A stretch of 41,612 nucleotides of DNA. It comes from Gammaproteobacteria bacterium. Its GTDB lineage: Bacteria; Pseudomonadota; Gammaproteobacteria; HK1. Below the pieces are notes generated by a model. That model worked only from the letters and a program-made list of their open reading frames with translations. It was not told the DNA's origin and did not search any database. Made by a program: the position numbers and the translations under genes. The DNA lies in assembly GCA_009937425.1 (NCBI GenBank), contig JAACFO010000021.1, forward strand, positions 1 to 41,612. The letters are read 5' to 3'. Positions within the stretch are counted from its first letter, which is position 1. Each line of letters opens with the position of its first letter. This document shows positions 1 through 7,597 of the stretch, in pieces.

Positions 1-223
1 CAGCGCCGCCGCCACCGCCGCCGCCGCCGCCACCGCCGCCACCGCCACCGCCCTTCGCAGCGGCGATGTTGTCACTGACGGAAAGCCCGTTCTCGCTGAA
101 CTCCACGGATTGGCCCATCCATATGCTGCCGATCAAGACGATCACGGCGAGCCAAATGATCCGCTTCATCGGCAGACGGCAGATTCTGGTGTGGTCAGCC
201 ATCGATACGGCGTCGAATTGCAC
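1..223 (-). CDS. Membrane-anchored or secreted poly-glycine protein (3' part outside window)
   Basis: Reading on the minus strand, a GTG at 223 lies 8 nt after AGGAG and opens a frame that runs off the window edge. About 20 polar and basic residues are followed by a hydrophobic stretch (IIWLAVIVLIGSIWMG), then a short polar part (SVEFSENGLSVSDNIAAAK), then an uninterrupted run of about 15 glycines encoded by mixed GGC/GGT codons. This is a signal-anchor or late-signal-peptide arrangement followed by a glycine-rich region. In-frame ATGs at 202 and 169 are alternative starts; the one at 169 (MKRIIWLA) would give a more classical signal peptide but has no visible ribosome binding site. A second short frame starting at the ATG 5 nt after the same AGGAG ends after 11 codons. 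I do not recognise a family, so no function is assigned; surface or envelope location is an inference. Confidence 0.6.
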   Translation of the reverse strand, partial: MQFDAVSMADHTRICRLPMKRIIWLAVIVLIGSIWMGQSVEFSENGLSVSDNIAAAKGGGGGGGGGGGGGGGGA

Positions 224-325
224 GGGGCATTCTCCTGAAAGTCGTAACCATCATTCTAGAGGAATTCGTGATCGGAATGCGATCTGCGCGTTACCTCGCC
301 GCACGCTCCGGCAACTGAACGCACT

Positions 326-352
326 GAAAAAGAGGCCCGCACCAGGCGGGCC
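326..352 (-). terminator. Rho-independent terminator of the cupredoxin gene
   Basis: On the minus strand a perfect 7-bp stem, GGCCCGC / GCGGGCC (346-352 pairing with 334-340) with a 5-nt loop, is followed at once by TCTTTTTC. It lies about 80 nt past the stop of the cupredoxin gene and in its direction, so it should end that transcript before the poly-glycine gene. Confidence 0.8.
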
Positions 353-430
353 AATTGAGTCCTTAACTATGATCCGGTGTTAGTTTATTTCCTAATATGA
401 AAAACATAATTGCCTGGATGGGCTTAGACA

Positions 431-862
431 TCAAAGCACGTGCATCGTCGTCTCCATTCCGGAGGCAGCATGCACGGAATTAGCGCACCCGAACTTATAG
501 GTGCCCTCCGTCACCGGCATCAGGTACCACTCCACCCTCTCACCCGGGCGCATCACTACGCCACTCACGATATTCGTGGATGCGAGATCCGAGATGAGCA
601 CCTTTCCCGCAAGCTTGGGAGCCGACAGGGAATGTTTGACGCCTGAATCATTAACAATGACGAACCGATAGAGCTCGCCCGCCCTTAAATTGAACTCACC
701 GGGCTGAACAACCAACTCGCCCCTTGCCGTGGCCAATCGAACGGATACGTCCACCGCATCCCAACTCGTGACAACGGGCCAGGTATCAGCGGCCTGCGCG
801 CCCGGGAACCCCAGCAACATGCCACAAACTGCGGCTGCCAAGACTCCAAATCGCCTGTTCAT
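431..862 (-). CDS. Secreted single-domain cupredoxin (type 1 copper protein)
   Basis: A 143-residue periplasmic blue-copper-like electron carrier. The start at 862 follows AAGGAG by about 7 nt and gives a clean signal peptide with cleavage after AQA (residue 24). The mature domain of about 119 residues shows the expected ligand set for a mononuclear type 1 copper site: His77 (in VKHSLSAP), Cys126, His131 and Met136 near the C-terminus, spaced C-x4-H-x4-M, close to the C-x4-H-x3-M of azurin. The tail METTMHVL resembles the last strand of plastocyanin-like proteins. The frame continues upstream to a further ATG, but that extension lacks a ribosome binding site and would bury the signal peptide. 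The gene stands alone with its own terminator. The redox partner is unknown; a copper storage or delivery role is possible. Confidence 0.8.
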   Translation of the reverse strand: MNRRFGVLAAAVCGMLLGFPGAQAADTWPVVTSWDAVDVSVRLATARGELVVQPGEFNLRAGELYRFVIVNDSGVKHSLSAPKLAGKVLISDLASTNIVSGVVMRPGERVEWYLMPVTEGTYKFGCANSVHAASGMETTMHVL

Positions 863-1239
863 GGGAATCTCCTTTTCTGCACTTCCCAATCGTAAAACTT
901 CTCCTTGTTTTGTACCCACATAACACAACCACCTATGCGCTTTCCTGATCCAAATCAGGCTTGCACGAGAAAGGGAGCTACCCAATGTTGACGGTCTCGT
1001 CGGCACTTCCAGCTACGGCACCGGGGGGCGGCGATGGAAGCGATAAGGGCGGAAATCCACCCGAATTCGGGAAAATGGTGATCGCAAAACGGACTCTAAC
1101 TATCTGAAACTATTATGATTCGAGCATCCTGTTTTTCCCTTCGTCTACCTGAGCAGAAAAAAGCCTTGGAAGAAATTTGTATACTGTCGTCGGAATTGCT
1201 TTGCGGATTCAACGCCGGACCAGGGGAAGAACTACAGCC
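863..1239. other. Divergent intergenic region, no gene seen
   Basis: 377 nt separate the cupredoxin gene (minus) from the esterase gene (plus), so both promoters should lie here. I see no open frame with coding character and no convincing -35/-10 pair. The only clear structure is a perfect 12-bp palindrome at 1060-1071. Confidence 0.5.
1060..1071. promoter_or_regulatory. 12-bp perfect palindrome CCCGAATTCGGG
   Basis: CCCGAATTCGGG reads the same on both strands. It sits between two divergent genes, about 170 nt from the esterase start and 200 nt from the cupredoxin start, where an operator for a dimeric regulator could lie. There is no independent support for function. Confidence 0.25.
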
Positions 1240-2214
1240 ATGGCGATCGTCGACTTCAAAGAACGCCTTCATCCACAGATGATCGCTGTGCTGGAGAAGC
1301 AGGCGGAGATCGTCCCGGACGCCAGGAAAGTCCACGAGCTGAGCGCGGACGACGCGCGGCGGCAATACGCCACGGGACGCCGATACTGGAACGCCGATGC
1401 ACCGGATATAGATGAGATCATCAATACGTCTGTCGAAGGGCCCGCCGGAAGCATTCCCGTTCGTATTTACCGGCCGGACGGTGAGCGCCCCCTGCCGGCG
1501 CTGGTCTACATTCACGGGGGTGGTTGGGTCGTGGGAAACCTCGATACCCACGACAAGATCATGCGCTTGCTCGCTCTGCGTTCGGGCGCGGCGGTAGTCG
1601 GCGTGGATTACCGCCTGGCGCCGGAGCACAAGTTCCCCATCGCCATCGACGAGTGCTGCGCGGTTGTCGCGCATCTGTGCAATCACGGCGCTGATTGGGG
1701 TGTCGATCCCCGGCGGCTCGCAATCGGCGGCGACTCCGCCGGTGCGAATCTGTCCGTGGCCGTCGCACAATCGCTGCGGGATACGCAGCCCACGCTGTTT
1801 TCCCTGCTGCTGCTCGTGTATGGCGTCTTCGGGCTTCGGGATTCATCCTCCCGGCGCCTCTTTGGTGAGCGCGAACTGGGTTTGAGCTGTAAGGACCTCA
1901 ACTATTACTTCGACTGCTACGCACGTGGACCCGATGATCTACACGACAGCCGCTTCGACAACCTCTCGTCAGATCTGCGTGGACTGCCGCCGGCATTCAT
2001 CGCTGCCGCCGGATTGGACCCCCTCCTGGACGACAGCATTGCCATGCAGGAACTTATGGACGATGCCGGCGTCTCGAGCCAGTTGAAGATCTACGAAGGC
2101 GTCCTCCACGGCTTCTTGCACTACACACGCGTTCTGGATGCAGCCCACGAGGCCATCGACGACGCAGCCGAAGCGATACGCACGAGCTTCGCCCATGAAA
2201 GCATTGAACAATGA
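1240..2214 (+). CDS. Alpha/beta hydrolase, HSL (GDXG) family esterase/lipase
   Basis: A 324-residue cytosolic carboxylesterase of the hormone-sensitive-lipase family (type IV), which hydrolyses short acyl esters. The oxyanion-hole motif HGGG is at 92-95, the nucleophile Ser166 lies in GDSAG (164-168), the acid is probably Asp260 (in AAGLDPL), and the base is His290 (in GVLHGF). Length and motif order are normal for the family. The ATG at 1240 is about 10 nt after AGGGGAAG; an in-frame upstream ATG at 1177 would add 21 basic residues that are not typical. The stop overlaps the start of the next small gene by 4 nt (ATGA), and a NHL-repeat gene follows 1 nt later, so the three form one transcriptional unit. 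The natural substrate cannot be told from sequence. Confidence 0.88.
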   Translation: MAIVDFKERLHPQMIAVLEKQAEIVPDARKVHELSADDARRQYATGRRYWNADAPDIDEIINTSVEGPAGSIPVRIYRPDGERPLPALVYIHGGGWVVGNLDTHDKIMRLLALRSGAAVVGVDYRLAPEHKFPIAIDECCAVVAHLCNHGADWGVDPRRLAIGGDSAGANLSVAVAQSLRDTQPTLFSLLLLVYGVFGLRDSSSRRLFGERELGLSCKDLNYYFDCYARGPDDLHDSRFDNLSSDLRGLPPAFIAAAGLDPLLDDSIAMQELMDDAGVSSQLKIYEGVLHGFLHYTRVLDAAHEAIDDAAEAIRTSFAHESIEQ

Positions 2215-2528
2215 CCGACAACGACGAAACCAATCTGCCCATGGACTCCGTAACCAAGAGAACCGAGCCCATCACTATTTTGCTCAAACGGCACGAGGTA
2301 GGGCTGTCGGCAGCCAAGGCAAACCGGCTCCTGCTTGCGAAAGGGATCCTGGAAGAAAAAACCCGGCCAAGCGAGACCGAACCCGGAAAGTTGAGAACCT
2401 ACAAAGCACTGACCGACACGGGACTGCAATACGGTATCAACAAAGAACAGAAAATGATCAACGAAACTTCACCCCGCTACTACGAAGACTCGTTCAACGA
2501 ACTCGTGTCGAAGTACCTGATCGAGTGA
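2211..2528 (+). CDS. Small winged-helix-like protein resembling the KilAC antirepressor domain
   Basis: A 105-residue, lysine- and asparagine-rich cytosolic protein that starts inside the stop codon of the esterase gene (ATGA), so its translation is probably coupled. After about 20 polar residues there is a helix-turn-helix-like stretch (ITILLKRHEVGLSAAKANRL) and then a pattern of the form LLxxKGxLxE...Y..LTDTGLQYG. This resembles the C-terminal KilAC-type domain of phage antirepressors and related small proteins. The last 30 residues contain SPRYYEDSFNELVSKYL. No phage genes surround it. A regulatory or partner role for the neighbouring esterase is an inference; the family call is by eye and may be wrong. 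Codon use is somewhat less GC-rich than its neighbours. Confidence 0.55.
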   Translation: MTDNDETNLPMDSVTKRTEPITILLKRHEVGLSAAKANRLLLAKGILEEKTRPSETEPGKLRTYKALTDTGLQYGINKEQKMINETSPRYYEDSFNELVSKYLIE

Positions 2529-2529
2529 C

Positions 2530-3402
2530 ATGAAACCAGGAACCTTAGGCCCGTTGATGCTGAGTGTGTTTTTCGCCGGCTCCATAGCCATCGCCAACGC
2601 GGCCCCACTGGAATTCCGCTTGGTGGCGACGAGCGCAGAGAACCTGGCCAAACCCCACGACATCGTTCTGTCTCCGGATGGCAAGCATCTGTTTGTCGCC
2701 GATAACGAGAACGACCGAATCGTCGTGCTCAATGCGGCGACACTCGCCGAGGTCGGCATGTTCGGGAACGACGAGCTCGCCGCCCCCCACGATGTGGCCT
2801 TCGATGGCCAGGGGCGATTGCTGGTCGCCGATACACGCAACCATCGCATTGCCATCTACGCTATCAACGGCGCCGATGGGCAACTGGCCGGCTCACTCCA
2901 AGGGCGAATTCGCGCGCCGGAGGGAGTCGGCGTGCACGCCGATGGGCGGGTATTCGCCACCGGCGCAGGGTCCGGTAACCTGGTCGTATTCGGCGGTGGA
3001 AAGGTGATCAGTGAGATCCATGGGTTCTCATCGCCCCACGACGTGGAGTTCGATCCGTCGGGGCGCGCCTGGGTAGCGGATGCGTCTAACGATCGGGTCG
3101 TGCGGTTGAACGCTTCGCTGGAGATCGACCTGGTTCGATCCGGTCGTTCTTACGCATTCAACGGACCGCGTTACATGGATTTCGACGCAGATGGCCGCCT
3201 CTATGTGGCCGACAAGTACAGCAATCAGATCAAGATCATCGCAGCCGATGGCACGCTGCTGCAGGTGCTCGGCACTGACCGTGCCGGTAAGGGCGAAGGG
3301 GTATTCCGCCACCCGGAAGGCGTCGAGATCCGCGGGCCGGATGTGTGGATCTCCGATACCTACAACGACCGCGTCGTCCGTTACCGTATGACGAGTCCCT
3401 GA
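2530..3402 (+). CDS. Secreted NHL-repeat beta-propeller protein
   Basis: 290 residues. A signal peptide (residues 1-24, cleavage after ANA) is followed by a propeller built from repeats of about 45 residues. Each repeat carries the NHL signature of a Pro-His-Asp/Glu turn, then L-V/F-V-A-D and N-D/H-R-I/V-V/A (for example KPHDIVLSPDG...LFVADNENDRIVVL and RLLVADTRNHRIAIY). I count about six blades, the last ending in WISDTYNDRVVRYRM. Such domains bind proteins, ligands or nucleic acid, and some act as lactonases or lyases, but no catalytic set is obvious here. It begins 1 nt after the previous stop and belongs to the esterase unit. The periplasmic location follows from the signal peptide; the role is unknown. 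Confidence 0.85.
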   Translation: MKPGTLGPLMLSVFFAGSIAIANAAPLEFRLVATSAENLAKPHDIVLSPDGKHLFVADNENDRIVVLNAATLAEVGMFGNDELAAPHDVAFDGQGRLLVADTRNHRIAIYAINGADGQLAGSLQGRIRAPEGVGVHADGRVFATGAGSGNLVVFGGGKVISEIHGFSSPHDVEFDPSGRAWVADASNDRVVRLNASLEIDLVRSGRSYAFNGPRYMDFDADGRLYVADKYSNQIKIIAADGTLLQVLGTDRAGKGEGVFRHPEGVEIRGPDVWISDTYNDRVVRYRMTSP

Positions 3403-3422
3403 ATCGACACTTTTCGGGGCGC

Positions 3423-4199
3423 TCAGTCGGCGACCGGAACCGTGTAGTTGAGCCCCAGGCGTCCACCGTCAACGTAGATGGTCTCGCCGGTAACGTAGCT
3501 CGACTCGTCGCTGGCGAGAAAGACAGCCACGGACGCGACTTCCGATGGGTTCCCGAGCCGCCCCAGCGGCGTGCGCGACAGCAGTTTCCTGCGCGCGGCA
3601 TCGTCAACCATCAATTGCTTCACCATGTCGGTGGCGATGCTGCCGGGCCCGATGGCGTTGACTCTAACGCCTTTGTCGGCAAGCGCGAGCGCCATGCTGG
3701 TGGTTAGTGACTTAACCCCGCCTTTGCAGATGGAGTAGGTGAGGATATTCGGTAAGGTGATGACGGCCTGAATCGACGACATATTGATGATCGAACCGCC
3801 GCCGCCCTGGGCCACCATCTGCCGCGCCGCCGCCTGGCCGGAGAGGAAAAAGCCTTTCAGGTTGACCCTTAGCACCCGATCATAGTCCTCCTCTTCCAGA
3901 TCCAGAATGTCCGCGATGTGCAGGACCGCGGCGTTCGCAATCATCACATCGATCCGGCCATGACGCTCTACGGCCTTCTCCACCAGGGACACCACCTGTG
4001 CTTTGTCGCCCACGTCGCAGGCGACGAACATGGCATCCCCACCTGCAGAGCGAATACTTTCCGCCGCCGCCTCGCCTTTCTCGGCGTTGATATCGGCCAG
4101 GACGACCCGTGCACCATCGCTGGCAAAGCGTTGACCGCAGGCGAGGCCTATGCCTTGCGCTGCCCCGGTGATGATAGTGACCTTGTTTTCAATGGACAT
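3423..4199 (-). CDS. Short-chain dehydrogenase/reductase (classical SDR, NAD-type)
   Basis: A 258-residue NAD(P)-dependent oxidoreductase with every classical SDR motif. The glycine-rich loop TGAAQGIG is at 11-18, Asp36 after the second strand (VVLAD) favours NAD over NADP, and CDVGD is at 61-65. The NAA segment is at 89-91, the catalytic Ser142 and YxxxK with Tyr155 and Lys159 are intact, and the PG of AIGPGSIATD and the C-terminal VTGETIYVDGG close the fold. The product is probably a cytosolic tetramer acting on a secondary alcohol or ketone. It is convergent with the NHL gene (20 nt between stops) and divergent from the methyltransferase at 4298. GGGAGGTCC lies just upstream of the ATG. 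The substrate is not predictable from sequence alone. Confidence 0.92.
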   Translation of the reverse strand: MSIENKVTIITGAAQGIGLACGQRFASDGARVVLADINAEKGEAAAESIRSAGGDAMFVACDVGDKAQVVSLVEKAVERHGRIDVMIANAAVLHIADILDLEEEDYDRVLRVNLKGFFLSGQAAARQMVAQGGGGSIINMSSIQAVITLPNILTYSICKGGVKSLTTSMALALADKGVRVNAIGPGSIATDMVKQLMVDDAARRKLLSRTPLGRLGNPSEVASVAVFLASDESSYVTGETIYVDGGRLGLNYTVPVAD

Positions 4200-4297
4200 G
4201 TGCTGGACCTCCCTTATCAGGGGAATACTAAGACCCTCGCGCAGCGGGCGGCAAGCAGGTTAAGCTTTTGACAACCCTCAAAATCGGTGGACAGCCC

Positions 4298-4918
4298 ATG
4301 GGCAGAGGACGAGAGTTTCTGGACAGAATCTACGCGCTGGAGGACCAAGGCGACGTGCGGTCCTTCTACGATGAGACCGCCGGAGACTACGATGAGATCC
4401 TGCTGGCACAGGTGGGCTACGTCAGTCCCACCATTTGCGCCCGAACCATGGCGCGATTTCTTCCCGGCAGGCAAGAGCCATTAATGGATCTGGGGTGCGG
4501 CACCGGGCTCGCGGGGGAGGCGTTGACGGCTCTTGGCTACGCGCACATCGATGGTGTCGATTTTTCTGCCGAAATGCTCGCGGTGGCGAGGACGCGAGGC
4601 TGCTACGTGCAGCTCGCCCTCGCCGACCTCAACGCGGGCACCAACATCCCCGCAGGCAGCTACGCCGCGGCCGTGAGCGTCGGTGTGTTCGGCCAGCACG
4701 TTCTTCCCGAGGCCCTGGACCACGCAATTTCCATCGTCGAAGCAGGTGGGCTTTTCTGCTTCTCGGTCAACGAACGTGCCTTCGACGACTACGGATTCCG
4801 AGACAAAGTCGAGACCCTGAGTGCCGAGGGCCGGACCACATGCCTGTCTCTGACCAAGGAGCCCTATCACGTCAAGGAATCAATCGACGGGTGGGTATGT
4901 TGTCTGCGCATCACATGA
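4298..4918 (+). CDS. Class I SAM-dependent methyltransferase
   Basis: A 206-residue Rossmann-fold methyltransferase. A helical N-terminal segment with FYDETAGDYDE precedes motif I MDLGCGTGLAGEAL and the acidic residue of GVDFSAEML, which holds the ribose of SAM. A later AAVSVGVFGQHV takes the place of motif IV, and a C-terminal strand pair containing FCFSVNE completes the fold. The arrangement resembles the WBSCR27/METTL27-like and TPR-linked methyltransferases of bacteria. A TTG at 4268 in the same frame would add ten residues; the ATG at 4298 was preferred, but neither has a strong ribosome binding site. It is divergent from the SDR gene and lies 90 nt before the thiamine-binding-protein gene. 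The substrate is unknown; a second, TPR-fused methyltransferase of related type lies at 16265-17791. Confidence 0.82.
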   Translation: MGRGREFLDRIYALEDQGDVRSFYDETAGDYDEILLAQVGYVSPTICARTMARFLPGRQEPLMDLGCGTGLAGEALTALGYAHIDGVDFSAEMLAVARTRGCYVQLALADLNAGTNIPAGSYAAAVSVGVFGQHVLPEALDHAISIVEAGGLFCFSVNERAFDDYGFRDKVETLSAEGRTTCLSLTKEPYHVKESIDGWVCCLRIT

Positions 4919-5008
4919 CGCAATCTTCTTGTCTATCCCGCGCCGACACGGCTCAGTTAGAATGCCGAATATAATTCGCCCAGAGGAACAAGGGAGATAC
5001 TTATTGTC

Positions 5009-5311
5009 ATGAAAGCCATCGCCGATGTATGCATTGTGCCGATTGGTGTCGGTGTTTCCGTGTCTGAATACGTTGTCGTCTGTGAGAAGACTTTCCGCGA
5101 AGCCGGTCTCGATCCGCGGCTTCATGCCTATGGCACCAATGTCGAGGGAGAGTGGGACGAAGTCATGGATGCGGTCAGACGATGCCACGAGCGGATTCAC
5201 GAAATGGGCGCCCCGCGAGTCAGTACATCCATAAGAATTGGAACGCGTACCGACAGAGATCAGACCATGCAGGATAAGATCGACAGCGTCACTTCCAAGA
5301 TCGACGATTGA
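5009..5311 (+). CDS. MTH1187-family thiamine-binding protein (YqgV/DUF77 type)
   Basis: A 100-residue single-domain ferredoxin-like alpha/beta protein of the MTH1187/YkoF-like family, members of which form oligomers that bind thiamine or related pyrimidines. The N-terminal strand IADVCIVPIGVGVSVSEYV, the HAYGTNVEGEWDEVM segment and the C-terminal strand VSTSIRIGTRTD are family hallmarks. AAGGGAG lies about 13 nt before the ATG, slightly far. The stop at 5311 is 20 nt before the start of the dimethylformamidase-like gene, so the two are probably cotranscribed. Why a thiamine-binding protein sits with an amidohydrolase is unclear. Possibly it binds a related small cyclic or formyl-pyrimidine compound, but this is speculation. 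Confidence 0.85.
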   Translation: MKAIADVCIVPIGVGVSVSEYVVVCEKTFREAGLDPRLHAYGTNVEGEWDEVMDAVRRCHERIHEMGAPRVSTSIRIGTRTDRDQTMQDKIDSVTSKIDD

Positions 5312-5331
5312 CCACCCTGAAGGAAGCGCCC

Positions 5332-7569
5332 ATGTTATCTCTCGCCGCCTATGCTGACCGACTCTCCGTGCGCCCGGGCGAGACCATCTCGTTTAAAGTC
5401 GCCAACGCCACCGGGCACCCCGTATCAGCAAATATTGTTCGCGTAATCTCCTCGGATGCAAATCCAGCTGGTCTGGGGATTCGAGTGCAGGAAATCGAAG
5501 CGCGGGTTTCCAAGCTGGCCGAGCCCGGGCCGTTCCAGGTGCCGAGCGGGTCCTACGCCATCGTGGACGACCTCGAAGCGTGGCCATCCGGTGATAGTTT
5601 TACACTTTGCTGCCGCGTATTCCCTACTCTCCTCAACGGCCGCCGACAGGGCTTGATTACACGCTCGAACGACACACGCAATCGCGGTTTCGGCCTGATG
5701 ATCAGTGAAGATGGGTGCGTGCTGGGTACGATGGGCAACGGCAGTGCGTTCGAGGGCGCGCAGACACGGGAGCCCCTGAAAGAACGTCGTTGGCAGGTCG
5801 TCTGGCTGCGCTTCGACGCCGGTTCGCGGGAGTTTCACATCGGTCACGCGCCCTTCGGTTCCCCTGCCACCACGGTCGCAAACTGCGCACTGAGCACCGA
5901 GGCGTCTCCCATGGCGGACGGCCCTCTGCTCATGGCTGCGGCCAATCACGATGCCCCGAACGCCCACTTCAACGGCAAACTCGAACGCCCGACGCTCTAC
6001 GACCGTGCATTGTCGGACGAAGAAATCCAGTCGGCCATCCATGGTGAGGAACCGCCCGGTGCTTCAGTCTGTTGGGACTTCGCCCAGGCAGTGTCCACCA
6101 GCCGTATCGTCGACGTGGAATCGAAAGCGGTTCACGGACGATTGGTCAATACGCCCGCGCGGGCCATGACCGGTGCCGGCTGGAGCGGCTACGAGATGTG
6201 CTTTCGCCATGCACCCGATGAATACGGTGCGATTCATTTTCACGAGGACGACATCGACGATTGCGAGTGGCCAACGGCATTCCAGTGGACCGTGCCCGAT
6301 GACACACGTTCCTCTGTATACGCCCTCATGCTGTCCGCCGGCGACTCCGAGGAGAATGTACCCTTCCACGTGGTACCCCCCAAGGGTCGCGCCACTGCCC
6401 GCATCGCGGTACTAGCCTCGACCTTCACCTATACGATTTATGCCAATCACGCGCGTCCCGAATGGGATCGGGATCCAGAGTGGCAGGCAAGCTGGCGTAA
6501 ACAGTCGTCGGACTGGGGCGGGTATCCGCACAATCCCGGCGAGCACCTGGACTACGGGCTGTCGACCTACAATTATCACAGCGATGGAAGCGGAATATCC
6601 ATTGCCTCGTGGCGGCGCCCGATGCTGAATGTCCGGCTCGGGTATCTCACCTATCCTTACGAAGAGATCCGCGCCTCGGGCCTGCGCCACTTTCCGGCGG
6701 ATTCACACTTGAATGCCTGGCTGGAAGACAAAAAGTACGACTACGACATCATCACGGACTGGGAGCTGCATCAAGAAGGCGTCGATCTATTGAAACAGTA
6801 CTCCGTGGTGCTGACCGGCTCGCATCCCGAGTACCATACCCGAGAGATGATCGATGCCCTGGAGGCTTACCGCGACGGCGGCGGACGCTTCTGCTACCTG
6901 GGAGGCAATGGTTTTTACTGGAAAATTGCGCTCTCGCCGGAGAAGGATGGTGTCATCGAGATCCGGCGCGGCGAAGGCGGAATTCGCGCCTGGGCCGCGG
7001 AACCGGGGGAGTACTACAACCAATTCGACGGCGAATACGGGGGTTTGTGGCGACGCAACGGCCGTCCACCACAGCATCTCTGCGGGATCGGCTTCACCGC
7101 CCAGGGCAACTTCCTTGGTTCGTACTATCGAAAGCATTCCGAGGCTGTCGATCCACGGGTCGCGTGGATGTTCGACGGGGTCGACGAAGAAATATTCGGC
7201 AACCATGGTCTGTCCGGGCACGGCGCGGCGGGTTTTGAACTGGATCGCGCCGACAAGCGCCTTGGCACGCCGGAGCACGCGATGGTCGTCGCGAGCTCGG
7301 AGAATCACCCGGCGGATGCGCCCTGGGTGCTGGTACCGGAGGAGATGCTCACCCATATCGTTACCTGGTCAGGAGAGCCCGCAAAAGATTTGATCCGCGC
7401 CGATATGACCTTCTTCGAATGCCCCAATGGCGGTGCGGTGTTCTCCACCGGCTCCATCACTTTTTGCGGCAGCCTGGTCACGAACAACTTCGACAACGAT
7501 GTGTCCCGCCTGCTCGGAAATGTGCTGACCCGGTTCCTGAACCCGGAGCCATTCCAGATGCCGAGCTAG
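5332..7569 (+). CDS. N,N-dimethylformamidase large-subunit-like amidohydrolase with LamG domain
   Basis: A 745-residue protein of about the length of the large (beta) subunit of N,N-dimethylformamidase, which hydrolyses dimethylformamide to dimethylamine and formate with a mononuclear iron. Residues 1-70 form an immunoglobulin-like beta sandwich (LSVRPGETISFKV), about 75-260 a LamG/concanavalin-like domain ending in LYDRALSDEEIQ, and about 300-745 the family's C-terminal catalytic domain. In the catalytic domain His498 and Glu500 lie in GSHPEYHT, and tyrosines 413 and 415 in STYNYHSDGSG. These resemble the Tyr/His/Glu iron ligands reported for the enzyme, although I matched them by eye. The ATG at 5332 follows GAAGGAAG by 6 nt. 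No small DmfA1-type subunit is visible. It could act on another N-substituted amide or formamide; there is no signal peptide. Confidence 0.78.
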   Translation: MLSLAAYADRLSVRPGETISFKVANATGHPVSANIVRVISSDANPAGLGIRVQEIEARVSKLAEPGPFQVPSGSYAIVDDLEAWPSGDSFTLCCRVFPTLLNGRRQGLITRSNDTRNRGFGLMISEDGCVLGTMGNGSAFEGAQTREPLKERRWQVVWLRFDAGSREFHIGHAPFGSPATTVANCALSTEASPMADGPLLMAAANHDAPNAHFNGKLERPTLYDRALSDEEIQSAIHGEEPPGASVCWDFAQAVSTSRIVDVESKAVHGRLVNTPARAMTGAGWSGYEMCFRHAPDEYGAIHFHEDDIDDCEWPTAFQWTVPDDTRSSVYALMLSAGDSEENVPFHVVPPKGRATARIAVLASTFTYTIYANHARPEWDRDPEWQASWRKQSSDWGGYPHNPGEHLDYGLSTYNYHSDGSGISIASWRRPMLNVRLGYLTYPYEEIRASGLRHFPADSHLNAWLEDKKYDYDIITDWELHQEGVDLLKQYSVVLTGSHPEYHTREMIDALEAYRDGGGRFCYLGGNGFYWKIALSPEKDGVIEIRRGEGGIRAWAAEPGEYYNQFDGEYGGLWRRNGRPPQHLCGIGFTAQGNFLGSYYRKHSEAVDPRVAWMFDGVDEEIFGNHGLSGHGAAGFELDRADKRLGTPEHAMVVASSENHPADAPWVLVPEEMLTHIVTWSGEPAKDLIRADMTFFECPNGGAVFSTGSITFCGSLVTNNFDNDVSRLLGNVLTRFLNPEPFQMPS

Positions 7570-7597
7570 TCGCTTAGCAATGCAGCCGGAGAAAAGT

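Noticed and set aside
863..1006. N-terminal extension of the cupredoxin to an ATG at 1006
   Set aside because: It has no ribosome binding site and would place 48 basic residues before a complete signal peptide; the ATG at 862 with AAGGAG is used.
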